The notes: a model not told the origin generated them from the letters alone. A DNA stretch of 31,606 nucleotides from Methanobacterium sp. UBA176 (GCA_002505765.1 DAVZ01000016.1:1-31606), one strand, 5' to 3'; numbered from the stretch's first letter, positions 1-8,051 are shown. Numbers and translations are program-made.

Positions 1-52
1 TTATAGTTAAATACGTAACCTTTTTAACTAATAAGCTGTATATCTATTATTC

Positions 53-1075
53 ATGAGTAGAAATCCTTCAATGAAAGTTGAGAAATGGATTACTAGTGAA
101 GAACTAAAAAAACGTATCAGAGAAAAAGAAAAAGATGTTAAAGTGTTAAATCGACTGCATTTCATGAATTACCTTTACAGTGGTTGCAGTGTCCCAGAAG
201 CAAGTGAGAAGCTCGGAATAACAAAAGTTACAGGGTATAATTGGCTGGAAAGATGGAATGAAGATGGTTATGAAGGCTTAATTCCACGCTTTGCTGGAGG
301 AAGACCATCCAAGCTAACTGACAAACAAAAAAGCCAACTTAAAGAAATATTAAAAGAAAGAGACGATTGGACCACCAAAGAAATCAGAAATCTCATCTGT
401 AACCAGTTTAACGTTGAATACAGCTTAAAACAAGTGGGAATCATTCTAAGAAACCTGGGAATGAAATTTGGAAAACCATATCCTGAAGATTATCGAAGAC
501 CCCGAGACGCTGAAGAACAATTAAAAAAAACTTAGACCAAAATTTAAGCAAAAATCCTGATGTAATCGGGTTTTTTGATGAATTCTCACCCCAAAACACC
601 GCTAACACCCAAAGACTATGGTCTCTTACCAAACCTGTCATAACAAAGAATACAACGAAACTAAAAGCAAACACATTCGGCTTTTATGCTATCCAAGGTC
701 ACAGTACAATTGATTTCAAAGACCACTCACGAAAAGAAGATGTAATAGAATTCCTTGAACAAATAAGAGCCATAAACCCGTATGGAAGGATAATGATCAT
801 ACTAGACAACTTCAGATCCCCATCATGCCAAGATAACAACCGAAACAGCCGGAAAACTCAACATCGACCTCGTATTCCTACCACCCTACTCCCCAGACCT
901 CAATCCTATTGAATTCATCTGGAAAACAATAAAAAGGGAGCTATCACCAATATTCATTGAAACACAAGAACAAAAACAACATTTAATAGAAAAACACTTC
1001 AAACACCACTCAAAATCAATAACATACGCCAAGAAATGGATAAAAAAATTCTTAACAAAAGTAAAAAAAGATTAG
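53..1075 (+). pseudogene. IS630-family DDE transposase, broken by frameshift
   Basis: The first 160 codons (53-535) encode a helix-turn-helix region of the winged IS630/Tc1 kind (GCSVPEASEKLGITKVTGYN, then a GGRPSKLT linker). The frame then stops at TAG 533-535, but the DDE domain continues in the -1 frame: GFFDEF (Asp codon 577-579) and MIILDNF (Asp codon 805-807). A second shift at the C run 818-821, which looks like one extra C, moves the rest into a third frame: LPPYSPDLNPIEFIWKTIK, with the third acidic residue at 911-913. Removing that extra base leaves 34 residues between the second and third acidic residues, the DD34E spacing of Tc1/IS630 enzymes. The C-terminus ends at TAG 1073-1075. 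The first shift could be programmed; the second almost certainly inactivates the protein. Confidence 0.85.
521..535 (+). other. possible -1 ribosomal frameshift site in transposase
   Basis: A run of eight A (523-530) is followed by C. It sits in the phase X XXY YYZ (A AAA AAA) immediately before the stop codon of the first transposase frame. The DDE-domain frame is exactly -1. This is the usual layout of slippery sites in two-frame insertion sequences. An ordinary indel in a homopolymer would look the same. Confidence 0.4.
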
Positions 1076-1088
1076 TAAAGAACTATAA

Positions 1089-1607
1089 TTGAAGAAGCTT
1101 TATATAAATGCTCAAAAGTTAGACTAGTAACTTCACTAGCACCCATTCCAGAGGATAGACATATTATTGTCATGGCTTTATAAACACTGTTTAAATGTTC
1201 ATAAATCTTTTTATTTCTTCCATTTTAGGAAGATCATCTATTGTTTCTTGCCTTTGTGCTTTTCCAATACCTTTTCTATTATTTCTTGGTAATTCAATTT
1301 CATTTTGCCTATAAAAAGCTCTTATCTGTATTAATATAAGTTCTATTGCGCTTTCAGATAGATTTGATTCTTTAAGATTTAATTTAAAATTCCTTAGATA
1401 TTTATTAATCTTACGTCTTTTTAATCGAATACCTGCATCTTCTTCATCTTCTGCTTCTTCTATTAATTCTTCTAATGTTTTATTTGTAAAATCAGAATAT
1501 TTCTGTAAGGCATTTTTATAATTATCCCTAGTACTACGTTTTAGTTCACGATCTACACAAAATTCCTTAAATTTTTCTTCACTTTCTATTCTATGGGATT
1601 TCTTCAT
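1089..1607 (-). pseudogene. tyrosine recombinase/integrase, frameshifted and cut by IS630
   Basis: The start at 1607 (MKKSHRIESEEKF) has a strong ribosome site, AAGGAGG, nine bases upstream. About 138 residues follow that resemble the alpha-helical core-binding (SAM-like) domain of phage-type integrases, then a stop at 1191-1193. Past the stop, a different frame reads NSVYKAMTIICLSSGMGASE and TSLTFEHLYKAS. This matches the start of the catalytic domain (the box I region, where the first catalytic Arg usually follows Gly-x-x). This copy has GMGASE, so the usual Arg is not evident. The frame runs straight into the IS630 end at 1088. The rest of the catalytic domain, with the His-x-x-Arg and Tyr motifs, would lie left of the window if it survives. 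It may come from a former integrated element or be a XerA-like relative. Confidence 0.75.
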
Positions 1608-1858
1608 ATTACCAAAAACCTCCTTCACTAATATGAACAAATACAAAAAGTGATACGGTTTATGTCCTTCTTAAAAAAACAGCATATTATTAATTGTTGA
1701 GGCTATTAGTATCAAAAAAAGTAGGTAGAATGAAGATTTGATTAATTCTTTTTCGCCAAGCATAAAAAATCATCTCTTTTAAAATGATATCTAATAATTT
1801 AGATTAATCCAATAAATATTTAGGTACTGGGGATGTTTTATGCTTTAAAAATGTTAAC

Positions 1859-2548
1859 TTAGACTTTATTCAAAATCTCGATTACTTCTCTCTCGCTTAC
1901 ATCAGACCAGAATTGATATGCGTCTGCCACTGCAAAACTCCATCCACTTCGAATATTAGGGCAATATACTGCATCTGCCTTTGGGATTAACTGTTTAATG
2001 TTTTCAAGATGCGCTGTTGGAATTGCAATGATAATTTTATCTGCTCCAGATTTTTTCATGGCCTCAAGTGCCACAAGCATTGTAAAACCCGAAGCAATTC
2101 CATCATCAACTAAAATAGCGGTTTTCCCATGAATGTCAAGGGTAGATTTTCCTTTTTGAAACTCCCGGACGCGGTTTTCAACCTTTTTACGTGTCTTCTG
2201 GATACCTTCCTTAATATCATTTTCCGTGAGTCCAAGTCGTTCTATCATCCTTCTATTTAATTTGAGCGTTCCATTAAATGCAATTGCCCCGTATCCTGCT
2301 TCTGTATTCCATGGAAGCGTAATTTTACTTACAACAGCTACTTCAAGAGGAATATTAAGTTTAGATGAAATCACAGCCCCCACAGGTACTCCACCTGCAG
2401 GAATTGCAAAAACAGCCGCATTGCTATCCCTGTAATCTGAAAGCATTTCTCCTAAAATTTCTCCAGCATGTTCACGGTTTTTAAAAACAGAAATTCGATT
2501 TCTAAAATCTGGAACATCAAAAAGTTTATCTGTTGGAGTATCTACCAT
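1859..2548 (-). CDS. predicted phosphoribosyltransferase
   Basis: A 229-residue type I phosphoribosyltransferase of the COG1926-like group. The PRPP-binding loop is clear at residues 146-157 (ILVDDGIASGFT), after the buried strand that ends in two acidic residues. An AIPAGGVPVGAVI segment near residue 50 fits the N-terminal PRPP-binding strand and loop of this group. The start at 2548 has a good GAAGGAGA ribosome site. The substrate base cannot be told from sequence; members are often annotated only as predicted. It appears to be a single-gene unit, with 175 bases of AT-rich sequence upstream. Confidence 0.85.
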   Translation of the reverse strand: MVDTPTDKLFDVPDFRNRISVFKNREHAGEILGEMLSDYRDSNAAVFAIPAGGVPVGAVISSKLNIPLEVAVVSKITLPWNTEAGYGAIAFNGTLKLNRRMIERLGLTENDIKEGIQKTRKKVENRVREFQKGKSTLDIHGKTAILVDDGIASGFTMLVALEAMKKSGADKIIIAIPTAHLENIKQLIPKADAVYCPNIRSGWSFAVADAYQFWSDVSEREVIEILNKV

Positions 2549-2723
2549 TAAAAAGTCTCCTTCTAACTACATTGAATAATATAATTATTATGAAAGCTAT
2601 TCATATGAATAATTAATTTAAAGCTATGCAACAATTATTAATATAATTAAAAGGATTTATTTTAATAAATATATTTTTTATTTTATTAAAATATAACCAA
2701 TAAAAATCACCTTGACAATTATT

Positions 2724-3059
2724 TTAATCAGTTTTAAAATCCATAATTATTCTAACCATAGCCTGTTCCTGAGTTATATCAACTCCAAGTGAAGGTCCTT
2801 CATCCATATACATGTCGTCCAGTACAAATTTTCCTGATATTTCCCTTCCACGATTGCTTTCAACGGTTTTTAAGGTAAATATCTCTCCTTCGGTATCTTC
2901 AAAGAAATCTCTGACCCTCATAGCGTCTCCACCGGTTACACGAACCATGATCATCAGATGTTCATCAGTAGAAAAATGAAAATCCTTAATAAACTCTTCA
3001 GGAACTATTAAATCCCTCATTGAACCTTCTATTTCCCTGCTGAAAGTTACAGGTTCCAT
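2724..3059 (-). CDS. conserved hypothetical protein, acidic, 111 aa
   Basis: I do not recognise a named family. The protein is soluble, acidic and compact (MEPVTFSREIEGSMRDLIVP at the start, ending RIIMDFKTD), with alternating hydrophobic residues that suggest a mostly beta fold. It has no signal peptide, membrane segment or metal motif. Codon use looks like that of neighbouring genes and the frame is long and free of stops, so it is probably real. There is no strong ribosome site before 3059 and no good alternative start upstream. Confidence 0.65.
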   Translation of the reverse strand: MEPVTFSREIEGSMRDLIVPEEFIKDFHFSTDEHLMIMVRVTGGDAMRVRDFFEDTEGEIFTLKTVESNRGREISGKFVLDDMYMDEGPSLGVDITQEQAMVRIIMDFKTD

Positions 3060-3178
3060 TACATCTGCCAGACCAATCCCTCCATTTTTTCTAATAAGTT
3101 TCTGATTATTCTATTAATTTTAATCAAAATAAATTTAGTGATTATACTTTATCAGGTTCAAATTATTCTAAATGATTA

Positions 3179-3670
3179 TCAAAGGAATAATTCAACGGAT
3201 ACTGCAATTGCTGTGGCATTGTTATAAAAGATAGATGCAAGAATTCCAACTACGCTCCCATTCTGGATAATTGGAGAACCACTGTCCCCCGGAAGGGGAA
3301 TGGAACGTGGCGCGAAGGATAGATAGTGATAAATTTTACCCGTGGTCATAATATTACAGGGATTCTTTATCTGGCCTTTCAATGCATATGCCGGGCCTAT
3401 TTCAGGTTTATCCAATTTTGAAAATTCTAAACAGTTAGAAGGAGCATTTATTTCTGCAATTACAATGTCGAATTCCATTATAATTCGAATTATACTGCCT
3501 TTAAATTCCCCAATCTTTAAAGTATCTCCAATACCACATTTTCCCGCTTTTAAGAGATGGTAAACAGTTAAAATGCAATTTTTACCCTTATATTTTATAA
3601 CTGCCCCTATAACTCCTTCTTTGTCATTGCATTCAACATTTGCCCCTGCAGTTATTTTATCACTTCCCAT
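3179..3670 (-). CDS. trypsin-like serine peptidase, cytosolic, 163 aa
   Basis: This has the chymotrypsin-fold catalytic triad in the right order: His38 in ILTVYHLL, Asp68 in FDIVIAEI, and Ser130 in LPGDSGSPII. The GDSGSP motif supplies the oxyanion hole, and NGSVVGILAS follows as usual. At 163 residues it is close to the minimal size for the fold. There is no signal peptide, membrane anchor, PDZ or other partner domain, so it should act in the cytosol. The substrate is unknown; such minimal proteases can act in regulation or self-processing. TATA-like sequences upstream (3687-3711) and a short leader fit its own promoter. Confidence 0.75.
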   Translation of the reverse strand: MGSDKITAGANVECNDKEGVIGAVIKYKGKNCILTVYHLLKAGKCGIGDTLKIGEFKGSIIRIIMEFDIVIAEINAPSNCLEFSKLDKPEIGPAYALKGQIKNPCNIMTTGKIYHYLSFAPRSIPLPGDSGSPIIQNGSVVGILASIFYNNATAIAVSVELFL

Positions 3671-3743
3671 CTTAACACAGAATAAATTATATAAACCAAT
3701 TTATATAAAATAATACTTTACTGGTCAAATAGATTAATCCTAA

Positions 3744-3776
3744 CTCTCTTATATGTTGGAATACTACTTAAAATCA
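3744..3776 (+). promoter_or_regulatory. archaeal promoter, probably leaderless transcript
   Basis: A TATA-like CTTATATG (3748-3755) is centred about 25 bases before the ATG at 3776, with no clear Shine-Dalgarno site in between. Archaeal transcription starts about 25 bases after box A, so the message would begin at or next to the start codon. Confidence 0.5.
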
Positions 3777-4438
3777 TGACAGCCAGCGATTTCTTCGGTC
3801 TTATCTTTGTATATGTATATGTAGCAATTCTACTTTTAATATCTGAAACTGTGCTTAAAAAGTACCCCAGAATCAGCAGAAAGTTTCTTCACATAATGGT
3901 AGGGAATATTCTTTTCATTTTACCTCTTTTTGATACATGGTGGGTTATGTCACTTCTTGTTGCAGCCCCTTTCATTCCTTTAACCTTTTTAATGAGTCCT
4001 TATTCACCAATAAAATCTGTAAGGGATAAATTATCTGAATCTGGCCATGGTCTGGGTTTGGTCTATTATGCAATTTCATGGACAGTTCTGGCGCTTCTTT
4101 TCTTTGAAGAACCATGGATAATTGCTGTTGGTATTGCTGCAATGTCATATGGAGATGGATTTGCATCCCTTATTGGAGAAAGATTTGGAAAAATAAAATA
4201 TAAGGTATTTGGAGATAAAAAGAGCCTTGAAGGGTCAACAGCCATGTTTTTAACCCTAATTATCGCTTTATGGATTGTTTTGGCTTATTATAATGTTTTA
4301 CCTACCAATTTAATACTTGTTTTAGTTGGAACATCCATTGTAGCCACAGTTTTAGAGGGAATTACCCCCAAAGGACTCGATAATTTAACTGCATGTTTTG
4401 GGGCTGTTGCTGCATATATTCTGCTTACAATGGTGTAG
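3776..4438 (+). CDS. dolichol/phytol kinase-like CTP-dependent membrane kinase
   Basis: A 220-residue protein with about six or seven membrane segments. It resembles the SEC59/VTE5 group, which phosphorylates polyprenols (dolichol, phytol, geranylgeraniol) using CTP. Supporting motifs are RKFLHI (35-40), SYGDGFASLIG (124-134) and DKKSLEGSTA (147-156), the last two being the conserved nucleotide-binding region of the family. Phosphatidate cytidylyltransferase (CdsA) is a more distant alternative. The next gene, a nucleotide-kinase-like protein, starts two bases after the stop, so the two are surely co-transcribed. The role could be making or salvaging a polyprenyl phosphate for lipids or for the dolichol carrier used by AglB at the right of the window; that link is inferred. 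Confidence 0.7.
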   Translation: MTASDFFGLIFVYVYVAILLLISETVLKKYPRISRKFLHIMVGNILFILPLFDTWWVMSLLVAAPFIPLTFLMSPYSPIKSVRDKLSESGHGLGLVYYAISWTVLALLFFEEPWIIAVGIAAMSYGDGFASLIGERFGKIKYKVFGDKKSLEGSTAMFLTLIIALWIVLAYYNVLPTNLILVLVGTSIVATVLEGITPKGLDNLTACFGAVAAYILLTMV

Positions 4439-4440
4439 AA

Positions 4441-4998
4441 ATGAGATTTATAGTGATTGATGGACTTGACGGCTCAGGAAAAGACACTCAGGCCAATTTA
4501 ATCCATCAAAAGTACATTTTAAAAGGAGAAAATGTTATTTTACGTTCTCATCCATCTGATGACAATCATTATGGAATTAAAGCAAAAAAAGCCCTTCTTG
4601 GTACTGGAAAGCTGAATAAATTCAAAGCATCATTATATTATGCACTGGACGTTATCCGCTCTGTTAAAATGTATTATAACAAAGCAGATACGGTGATTTT
4701 TGTAAGGTATTTAATGGGTGTGGCTTATTTACCTTTTCCAGTTGCTAAGTTCCTGTATATTATCTTTGCATTTTTTTTACCAGCTTCAAAATACATGTTT
4801 TTTATAGATGTTAATCCGGATGTAGCCCTTAAAAGACTAAAAAAAAGGGATGATACTGAAATGTTTGAAAATCTTGAAGATTTAATTAAGGTTAGGAAAA
4901 AAGCACTTAAATTAGCCCAAAAATGGAATATAATTAACGGAAATGAGGCGGTTGAAGATGTTCAAGAACAAATTGAATTAATTTTAGATAAAAATTAA
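4441..4998 (+). CDS. thymidylate kinase-like P-loop kinase with altered substrate motif
   Basis: The ATG at 4441, two bases after the upstream stop, gives 186 residues. The P-loop GLDGSGKD (8-15) and the hydrophobic strand FIDVNPDVALKRL (121-133), followed by an Arg-rich lid (RLKKRDDTE), place it in the thymidylate kinase superfamily. The usual DR(Y/H/F) motif is changed to VRY at 88-90 (TVIFVRYLMGVAYL), and the AYQ that normally follows is AYL. The segment at about 95-118 is unusually hydrophobic (PFPVAKFLYIIFAFFLP). These changes suggest that dTMP may not be the substrate. Tight coupling to a polyprenol-kinase-like gene raises the possibility of a lipid or prenyl-phosphate substrate, which is inference only. 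Confidence 0.7.
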   Translation: MRFIVIDGLDGSGKDTQANLIHQKYILKGENVILRSHPSDDNHYGIKAKKALLGTGKLNKFKASLYYALDVIRSVKMYYNKADTVIFVRYLMGVAYLPFPVAKFLYIIFAFFLPASKYMFFIDVNPDVALKRLKKRDDTEMFENLEDLIKVRKKALKLAQKWNIINGNEAVEDVQEQIELILDKN

Positions 4999-5057
4999 TA
5001 AAAAATATTATTTTTAACATCCAATGGTTTTAATCGCTTGCTGAATCATTATTACCC

Positions 5058-5207
5058 TTATCCTGAACAATTATCCCCTGAGCCATTATCTGAATCCTGT
5101 CTTGAATCTCCACTATCTCCTTTAATACCTGGTATTTCAGTGCATCCTGATATCATTACAGTTCCCCAAACCAGCATTAAAGCCATAACCACAGCTGTTT
5201 TCTTCAT
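5058..5207 (-). CDS. small lipoprotein, 49 aa
   Basis: A short gene with a strong ribosome site, GGAGGAG, just before ATG 5207. The product starts MKKTAVVMALMLVWGTVMIS and then Gly-Cys, a lipobox with the lipidation Cys at residue 22. After cleavage a Gly/Ser/Asp-rich tail of about 28 residues remains. A one-base shift near 5072 would replace the last few residues with QDKGNNDSASD, so the tail may have been altered. The function is unknown; it lies directly downstream of a ChaB pseudogene. Confidence 0.6.
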   Translation of the reverse strand: MKKTAVVMALMLVWGTVMISGCTEIPGIKGDSGDSRQDSDNGSGDNCSG

Positions 5208-5251
5208 ATAACTCCTCCAGATATTTATAATTCCAGTTTCTTCTTCCCATC

Positions 5252-5454
5252 TTACTGTTTTTTATTCCTATATTTCCGTTTAACTGCAACTCAGGCAACT
5301 TTATGAGCTGTTTCTTCTCTTGATTCTTTTTCTATAAATTCTTCAGGTTCCTTATATTGTTCTTTGCATTCAAATGCCTTAATAAGTTTCCTGAGCATTT
5401 TTTGGTAAATTATTTTTAACTGGATTGGTAAGTCCTTAAGTTTTTATAGGGCAT
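5252..5454 (-). pseudogene. chaB: ChaB-family protein, degraded
   Basis: GGAGG precedes ATG 5454, which opens with MPYKNLR, the typical start of ChaB-family proteins. The reading frame is lost at once, but combining frames gives a full ChaB-like protein: NLPKNAQETY, KEPEEFIEKE, SREETAHKVA, VAVKRKYRNKKQ. At least three single-base length changes are needed (near 5440, 5430 and 5390). In addition, the Trp codon of the conserved HKVAW is now TGA (TGG to TGA). ChaB homologues are small, often stress-associated proteins of uncertain function. The 5' ribosome site and the stop at 5252-5254 are still present, so the decay is recent. Confidence 0.75.
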
Positions 5455-5697
5455 AATTCATCCTCCACCACCTTTTTAAATTTAAATAATTTAATCTGCT
5501 TTTTTTTTAAAAAGTAATAAATATTTATAAATTAATAATAAATTTTAGATATTCGAACTTCAAAAGTAAACTCCAAACAAAGATTGGTAAGCTATAAAGT
5601 GCTTTTAAATGATCATTCAAGTAACTTCGTTTTTATATAAGCTAATTTTAGAGTTATCAATCATTAGATAACAATATAAAAATTAAAAGGTGAAAAT

Positions 5698-5924
5698 ATA
5701 GCCTAACGTGGTGGAATGACCATAGAAATTGAAAAAGCTGGCAAAATTTTAATTTTGCCACTTTAAATAGAATGAAATATCCTGCAAATAGACAGTATCT
5801 GGTAAAACGGGCTAAACGAAATAACGCAAATCAGGATGCTATCCAAACCATAGAAAACTTACCTTCAGACAATTTCAACTCCCCAGTATATGTTCAAAAA
5901 GCATTTGGACAGGGAAAGAGATAA
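5698..5924 (+). pseudogene. DUF2795-family small protein, degraded
   Basis: A 50-codon open frame from ATG 5772 (MKYPANRQYLVKRAKRNNAN, then IENLPSDNFNSPVYVQKAFG) matches the core of DUF2795. The missing N-terminus is visible upstream. AAAGGTGA is followed by ATA 5698 where ATG is expected. The frame then reads A, stop (TAA 5704-5706), RGGMTIEIEKA, and a one-base shift near 5741 joins it to QNFNFATLNRMKYPAN. It therefore carries start loss, a nonsense codon and a frameshift. The C-terminal 50 residues could still be translated, which is why I am unsure it is fully dead. DUF2795 proteins are small and of unknown function. Confidence 0.65.
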
Positions 5925-6003
5925 TTTTAAATATTAAATATTTTTATTCATTTTTTAATTTTTCATAGGTTTGGAAATTACTGAAATTAAACATCGTCGA
6001 AAA

Positions 6004-6062
6004 CCATATATACTATGTTTGTTTTATTAGGTAATATATTACCTAAACATGTAATATATTAC
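6004..6062 (+). promoter_or_regulatory. promoter with two palindromic operators
   Basis: A TATA-like CCATATATACTA at 6004-6015 is followed by the perfect 18-bp palindrome TAGGTAATATATTACCTA (6028-6045). A second copy of its 12-bp core, GTAATATATTAC, lies at 6051-6062. The two centres are 20 bases apart, about two helical turns on the same face of the DNA. The first operator covers the expected transcription start. The MarR-family protein encoded in the same operon (6938-7435) is the obvious candidate ligand, which would make this an autoregulated system. Confidence 0.75.
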
Positions 6063-6081
6063 CTATTGGAAGCTGAAAAAA

Positions 6082-6936
6082 ATGAACAGAAAAATAATAT
6101 ACATAAATTCAATAATTATTGCCATTTTGGCATTAACAGCAACTTTATCCGGTTTATTCTGGAAAGAATTGTATAAACACGACACTGTTTCGATGGCAGC
6201 TCAGTCTATGGGTCAGGATTTAATTACCCTAAATATAGCAATCCCCATACTGCTATTTTCATTGTATTTAATTCGGAGAAATTCCCTGAGAGGAACTTTG
6301 ATATGGATGGGGACAATATTTTACTTTCTGTACTCCTATGGGGCCATGTCCTTTCTGACATCATATAATCAGCTTTTTCTGGTTTATATTGCCCTGTTTT
6401 CCATATCGCTGTACACATTTATTTATGGATTGCTGTCGCTCGATGTAAATAAAATTAAAAGCAGCACCTCTCCTGGAGTTACCATTAAGCTGGCTGGTGT
6501 GTTTTTAATCTTTTCAGGAGCAATGCTGGCATTAATGTGGATTAAAATGATAATAGATTCGTTATTAATAGGTGCTCCGCCATCAGTTCTGGAAAGTTAT
6601 ACCACACTTGTAATTCAAGCCATGGATATTGGGATTGTTTTCCCTGCTACATTAATTGCCGGTTTATTGATTTTAAAAGATAATGAATGGGGATATGCCA
6701 TCGTTTCTATATTTCTAATAAAGGCATCACTTCTGGGAACTGCAATACTTTCCATGATATATTTCATGGCACAAAATGGTGTTAAAATAGATTTAGAGCA
6801 GGCAATGTTCTTTATTATAGTTACCGTACTTGGAATAATTATTACCGTAACATTCTACAGCAGAATAAAAGGTTCCATAAATGAAAATAAATATATTGAA
6901 CTGAATAAAGGTGATAAAGAGAGTTTAAGTGGGTAA
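6082..6936 (+). CDS. integral membrane protein of unknown function, 284 aa
   Basis: First gene of the operator-controlled operon. It has about eight hydrophobic helices with short loops and a charged C-terminal tail (ENKYIELNKGDKESLSG). I see no transporter signature, heme-binding His pattern or metal motif, and I do not recognise the family. The start at 6082 follows TTGGAAGCTGAAAAAA, a weak ribosome site. Its position with a MarR regulator and two flavodoxin-like proteins suggests a part in redox or toxic-compound response at the membrane; this is context only. Confidence 0.75.
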   Translation: MNRKIIYINSIIIAILALTATLSGLFWKELYKHDTVSMAAQSMGQDLITLNIAIPILLFSLYLIRRNSLRGTLIWMGTIFYFLYSYGAMSFLTSYNQLFLVYIALFSISLYTFIYGLLSLDVNKIKSSTSPGVTIKLAGVFLIFSGAMLALMWIKMIIDSLLIGAPPSVLESYTTLVIQAMDIGIVFPATLIAGLLILKDNEWGYAIVSIFLIKASLLGTAILSMIYFMAQNGVKIDLEQAMFFIIVTVLGIIITVTFYSRIKGSINENKYIELNKGDKESLSG

Positions 6937-6937
6937 A

Positions 6938-7435
6938 ATGATGAAATCAAAGAAAATTAAGGAAAAATACCGTTTTGAAAGGTTAGAAATGGAAAAGTAT
7001 ATACTGGTAGTTTTATTCCTTATACAGCAGCGTTGGGGCTATGTAATTGGCAAAGAACTTTCAGAAGACAATATTACCGCTAAACAATGGTTAATGATGA
7101 TAATAATTTCAAATGCATTTAACCATGCCCCTTCAATGCAGGAAGTTGCTGATTCAATGAGTATAACACATCAAAACGTCAAACAACTTGCTGTAAGACT
7201 TGAAAATAGAGGATTTCTAAATATTAAGCGGGATCCAGATAACAGACGCATATTGAGATTAAAGGTAACAGAAGAATGTCAAAAATACTGGGAAAAACGA
7301 AGCCCAGATGATATTAAATCAATAAATGCTTTATTTGAAGGTTTAGAGGAGATAGAGATAAAAAATCTCTTTGAAATAATGGGTAAACTGGAAAAAATAT
7401 CTGCAAATTTGTATTTAGAAGCAAAAAAACAATAA
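6938..7435 (+). CDS. MarR-family transcriptional regulator
   Basis: A winged-helix regulator of about 165 residues. The DNA-binding region reads NHAPSMQEVADSMSITHQNV, followed by the wing FLNIKRDPDNRRILRLKVTE; DPDNRR is a hallmark of the MarR wing (usual form DxRD or DPxDRR). Dimerisation helices flank it. I place the start at ATG 6938, just after the upstream stop; GTG 6929, overlapping that gene by eight bases, is the alternative. It probably binds the twin palindromes at 6028-6062 and represses its own operon until a ligand or oxidant binds. Confidence 0.85.
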   Translation: MMKSKKIKEKYRFERLEMEKYILVVLFLIQQRWGYVIGKELSEDNITAKQWLMMIIISNAFNHAPSMQEVADSMSITHQNVKQLAVRLENRGFLNIKRDPDNRRILRLKVTEECQKYWEKRSPDDIKSINALFEGLEEIEIKNLFEIMGKLEKISANLYLEAKKQ

Positions 7436-7470
7436 AATCCATGAATTTAAAATAATGAGGAGAAATAATA

Positions 7471-8016
7471 ATGAAAGCTTTAGTAGTTTATGGTACCAGA
7501 TACGGCACAGCAACTGGAATTGCTGAAGAAATCAGCCAAGTTTTAATAGATGAAGGAATTGAAACAGATTTAAAGGACGCTGGAAAGCTTAAAAAATATG
7601 ATATAAGTCCTTATGATCTTGTAGTGGTCGGAAGCGGAATTAAAATGGGTAAATGGACCAAAGGTTCACTTAAATTCCTGAAAGATAATAAAAATGGTTT
7701 AAAAGATAAAAAAGTGGCACTGTTTGTCACCTGTGGTGCAGCAAATGATCTTAACACCATTGCTGAATGTCAGGAAAAATATCTGGACGATGTGGCTGAA
7801 AAATATCTCATTAACAAACCAGTAGCCACTGGCCTCTATGGAAGCTATTACGATCCTAATGCAAAACACGGATTACTGTATAAATTAACATCAAAATGGA
7901 TTAAAGAGGAATTAAAAAAACAAGGTAAAGATATAAATAAGCCTCATGATTACAGGAATTGGGATGAAATAAGAGAATTTGCCAGAGGTTTGGCTGAAAT
8001 GGTAAAGAAAGAATAA
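7471..8016 (+). CDS. flavodoxin-domain protein (HemG-like), soluble
   Basis: A 181-residue protein with a flavodoxin fold of the protoporphyrinogen-oxidase (HemG) type. The FMN phosphate loop is GTRYGTATGI (8-17), the second strand and loop LVVVGSGIKMGKW starts at about residue 50, and VALFVTCGA lies at about residue 82. The C-terminus is basic and helical. A strong ribosome site, GAGGAGA, precedes the ATG. It lies third in the MarR operon, 35 bases after the regulator. It probably carries electrons or acts as an FMN oxidoreductase; a role in heme synthesis is not implied by fold alone. Confidence 0.8.
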   Translation: MKALVVYGTRYGTATGIAEEISQVLIDEGIETDLKDAGKLKKYDISPYDLVVVGSGIKMGKWTKGSLKFLKDNKNGLKDKKVALFVTCGAANDLNTIAECQEKYLDDVAEKYLINKPVATGLYGSYYDPNAKHGLLYKLTSKWIKEELKKQGKDINKPHDYRNWDEIREFARGLAEMVKKE

Positions 8017-8051
8017 ATTCCAACTTAAATTAATATACAGGAGAATAAAAA

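Larger units (their letters stand above)
1..1088 (+). mobile_element. IS630-family insertion sequence, inactivated
   Basis: The ends carry an 8-bp perfect inverted repeat: TTATAGTT at 1-8 and AACTATAA at 1081-1088. Weaker matching continues inward (GTTAAATACGTAACCTTTTT on the left against a similar T-rich stretch on the right). TA dinucleotides lie at both ends, as expected for an IS630/Tc1-type TA target, although the left flank is outside the window. The element holds one transposase gene split over three frames. It lies inside a tyrosine recombinase gene whose reading frame resumes directly after position 1088. The exact outer boundary could be off by 2-5 bases. Confidence 0.8.

Noticed and set aside
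441..674. Minus-strand open frame inside the transposase
   Set aside because: It is antisense to a recognisable transposase and has no ribosome site.
1647..1858. tRNA or attachment site next to the recombinase
   Set aside because: No cloverleaf or CCA-adjacent acceptor pattern was found and no repeat resembling an att site is visible.
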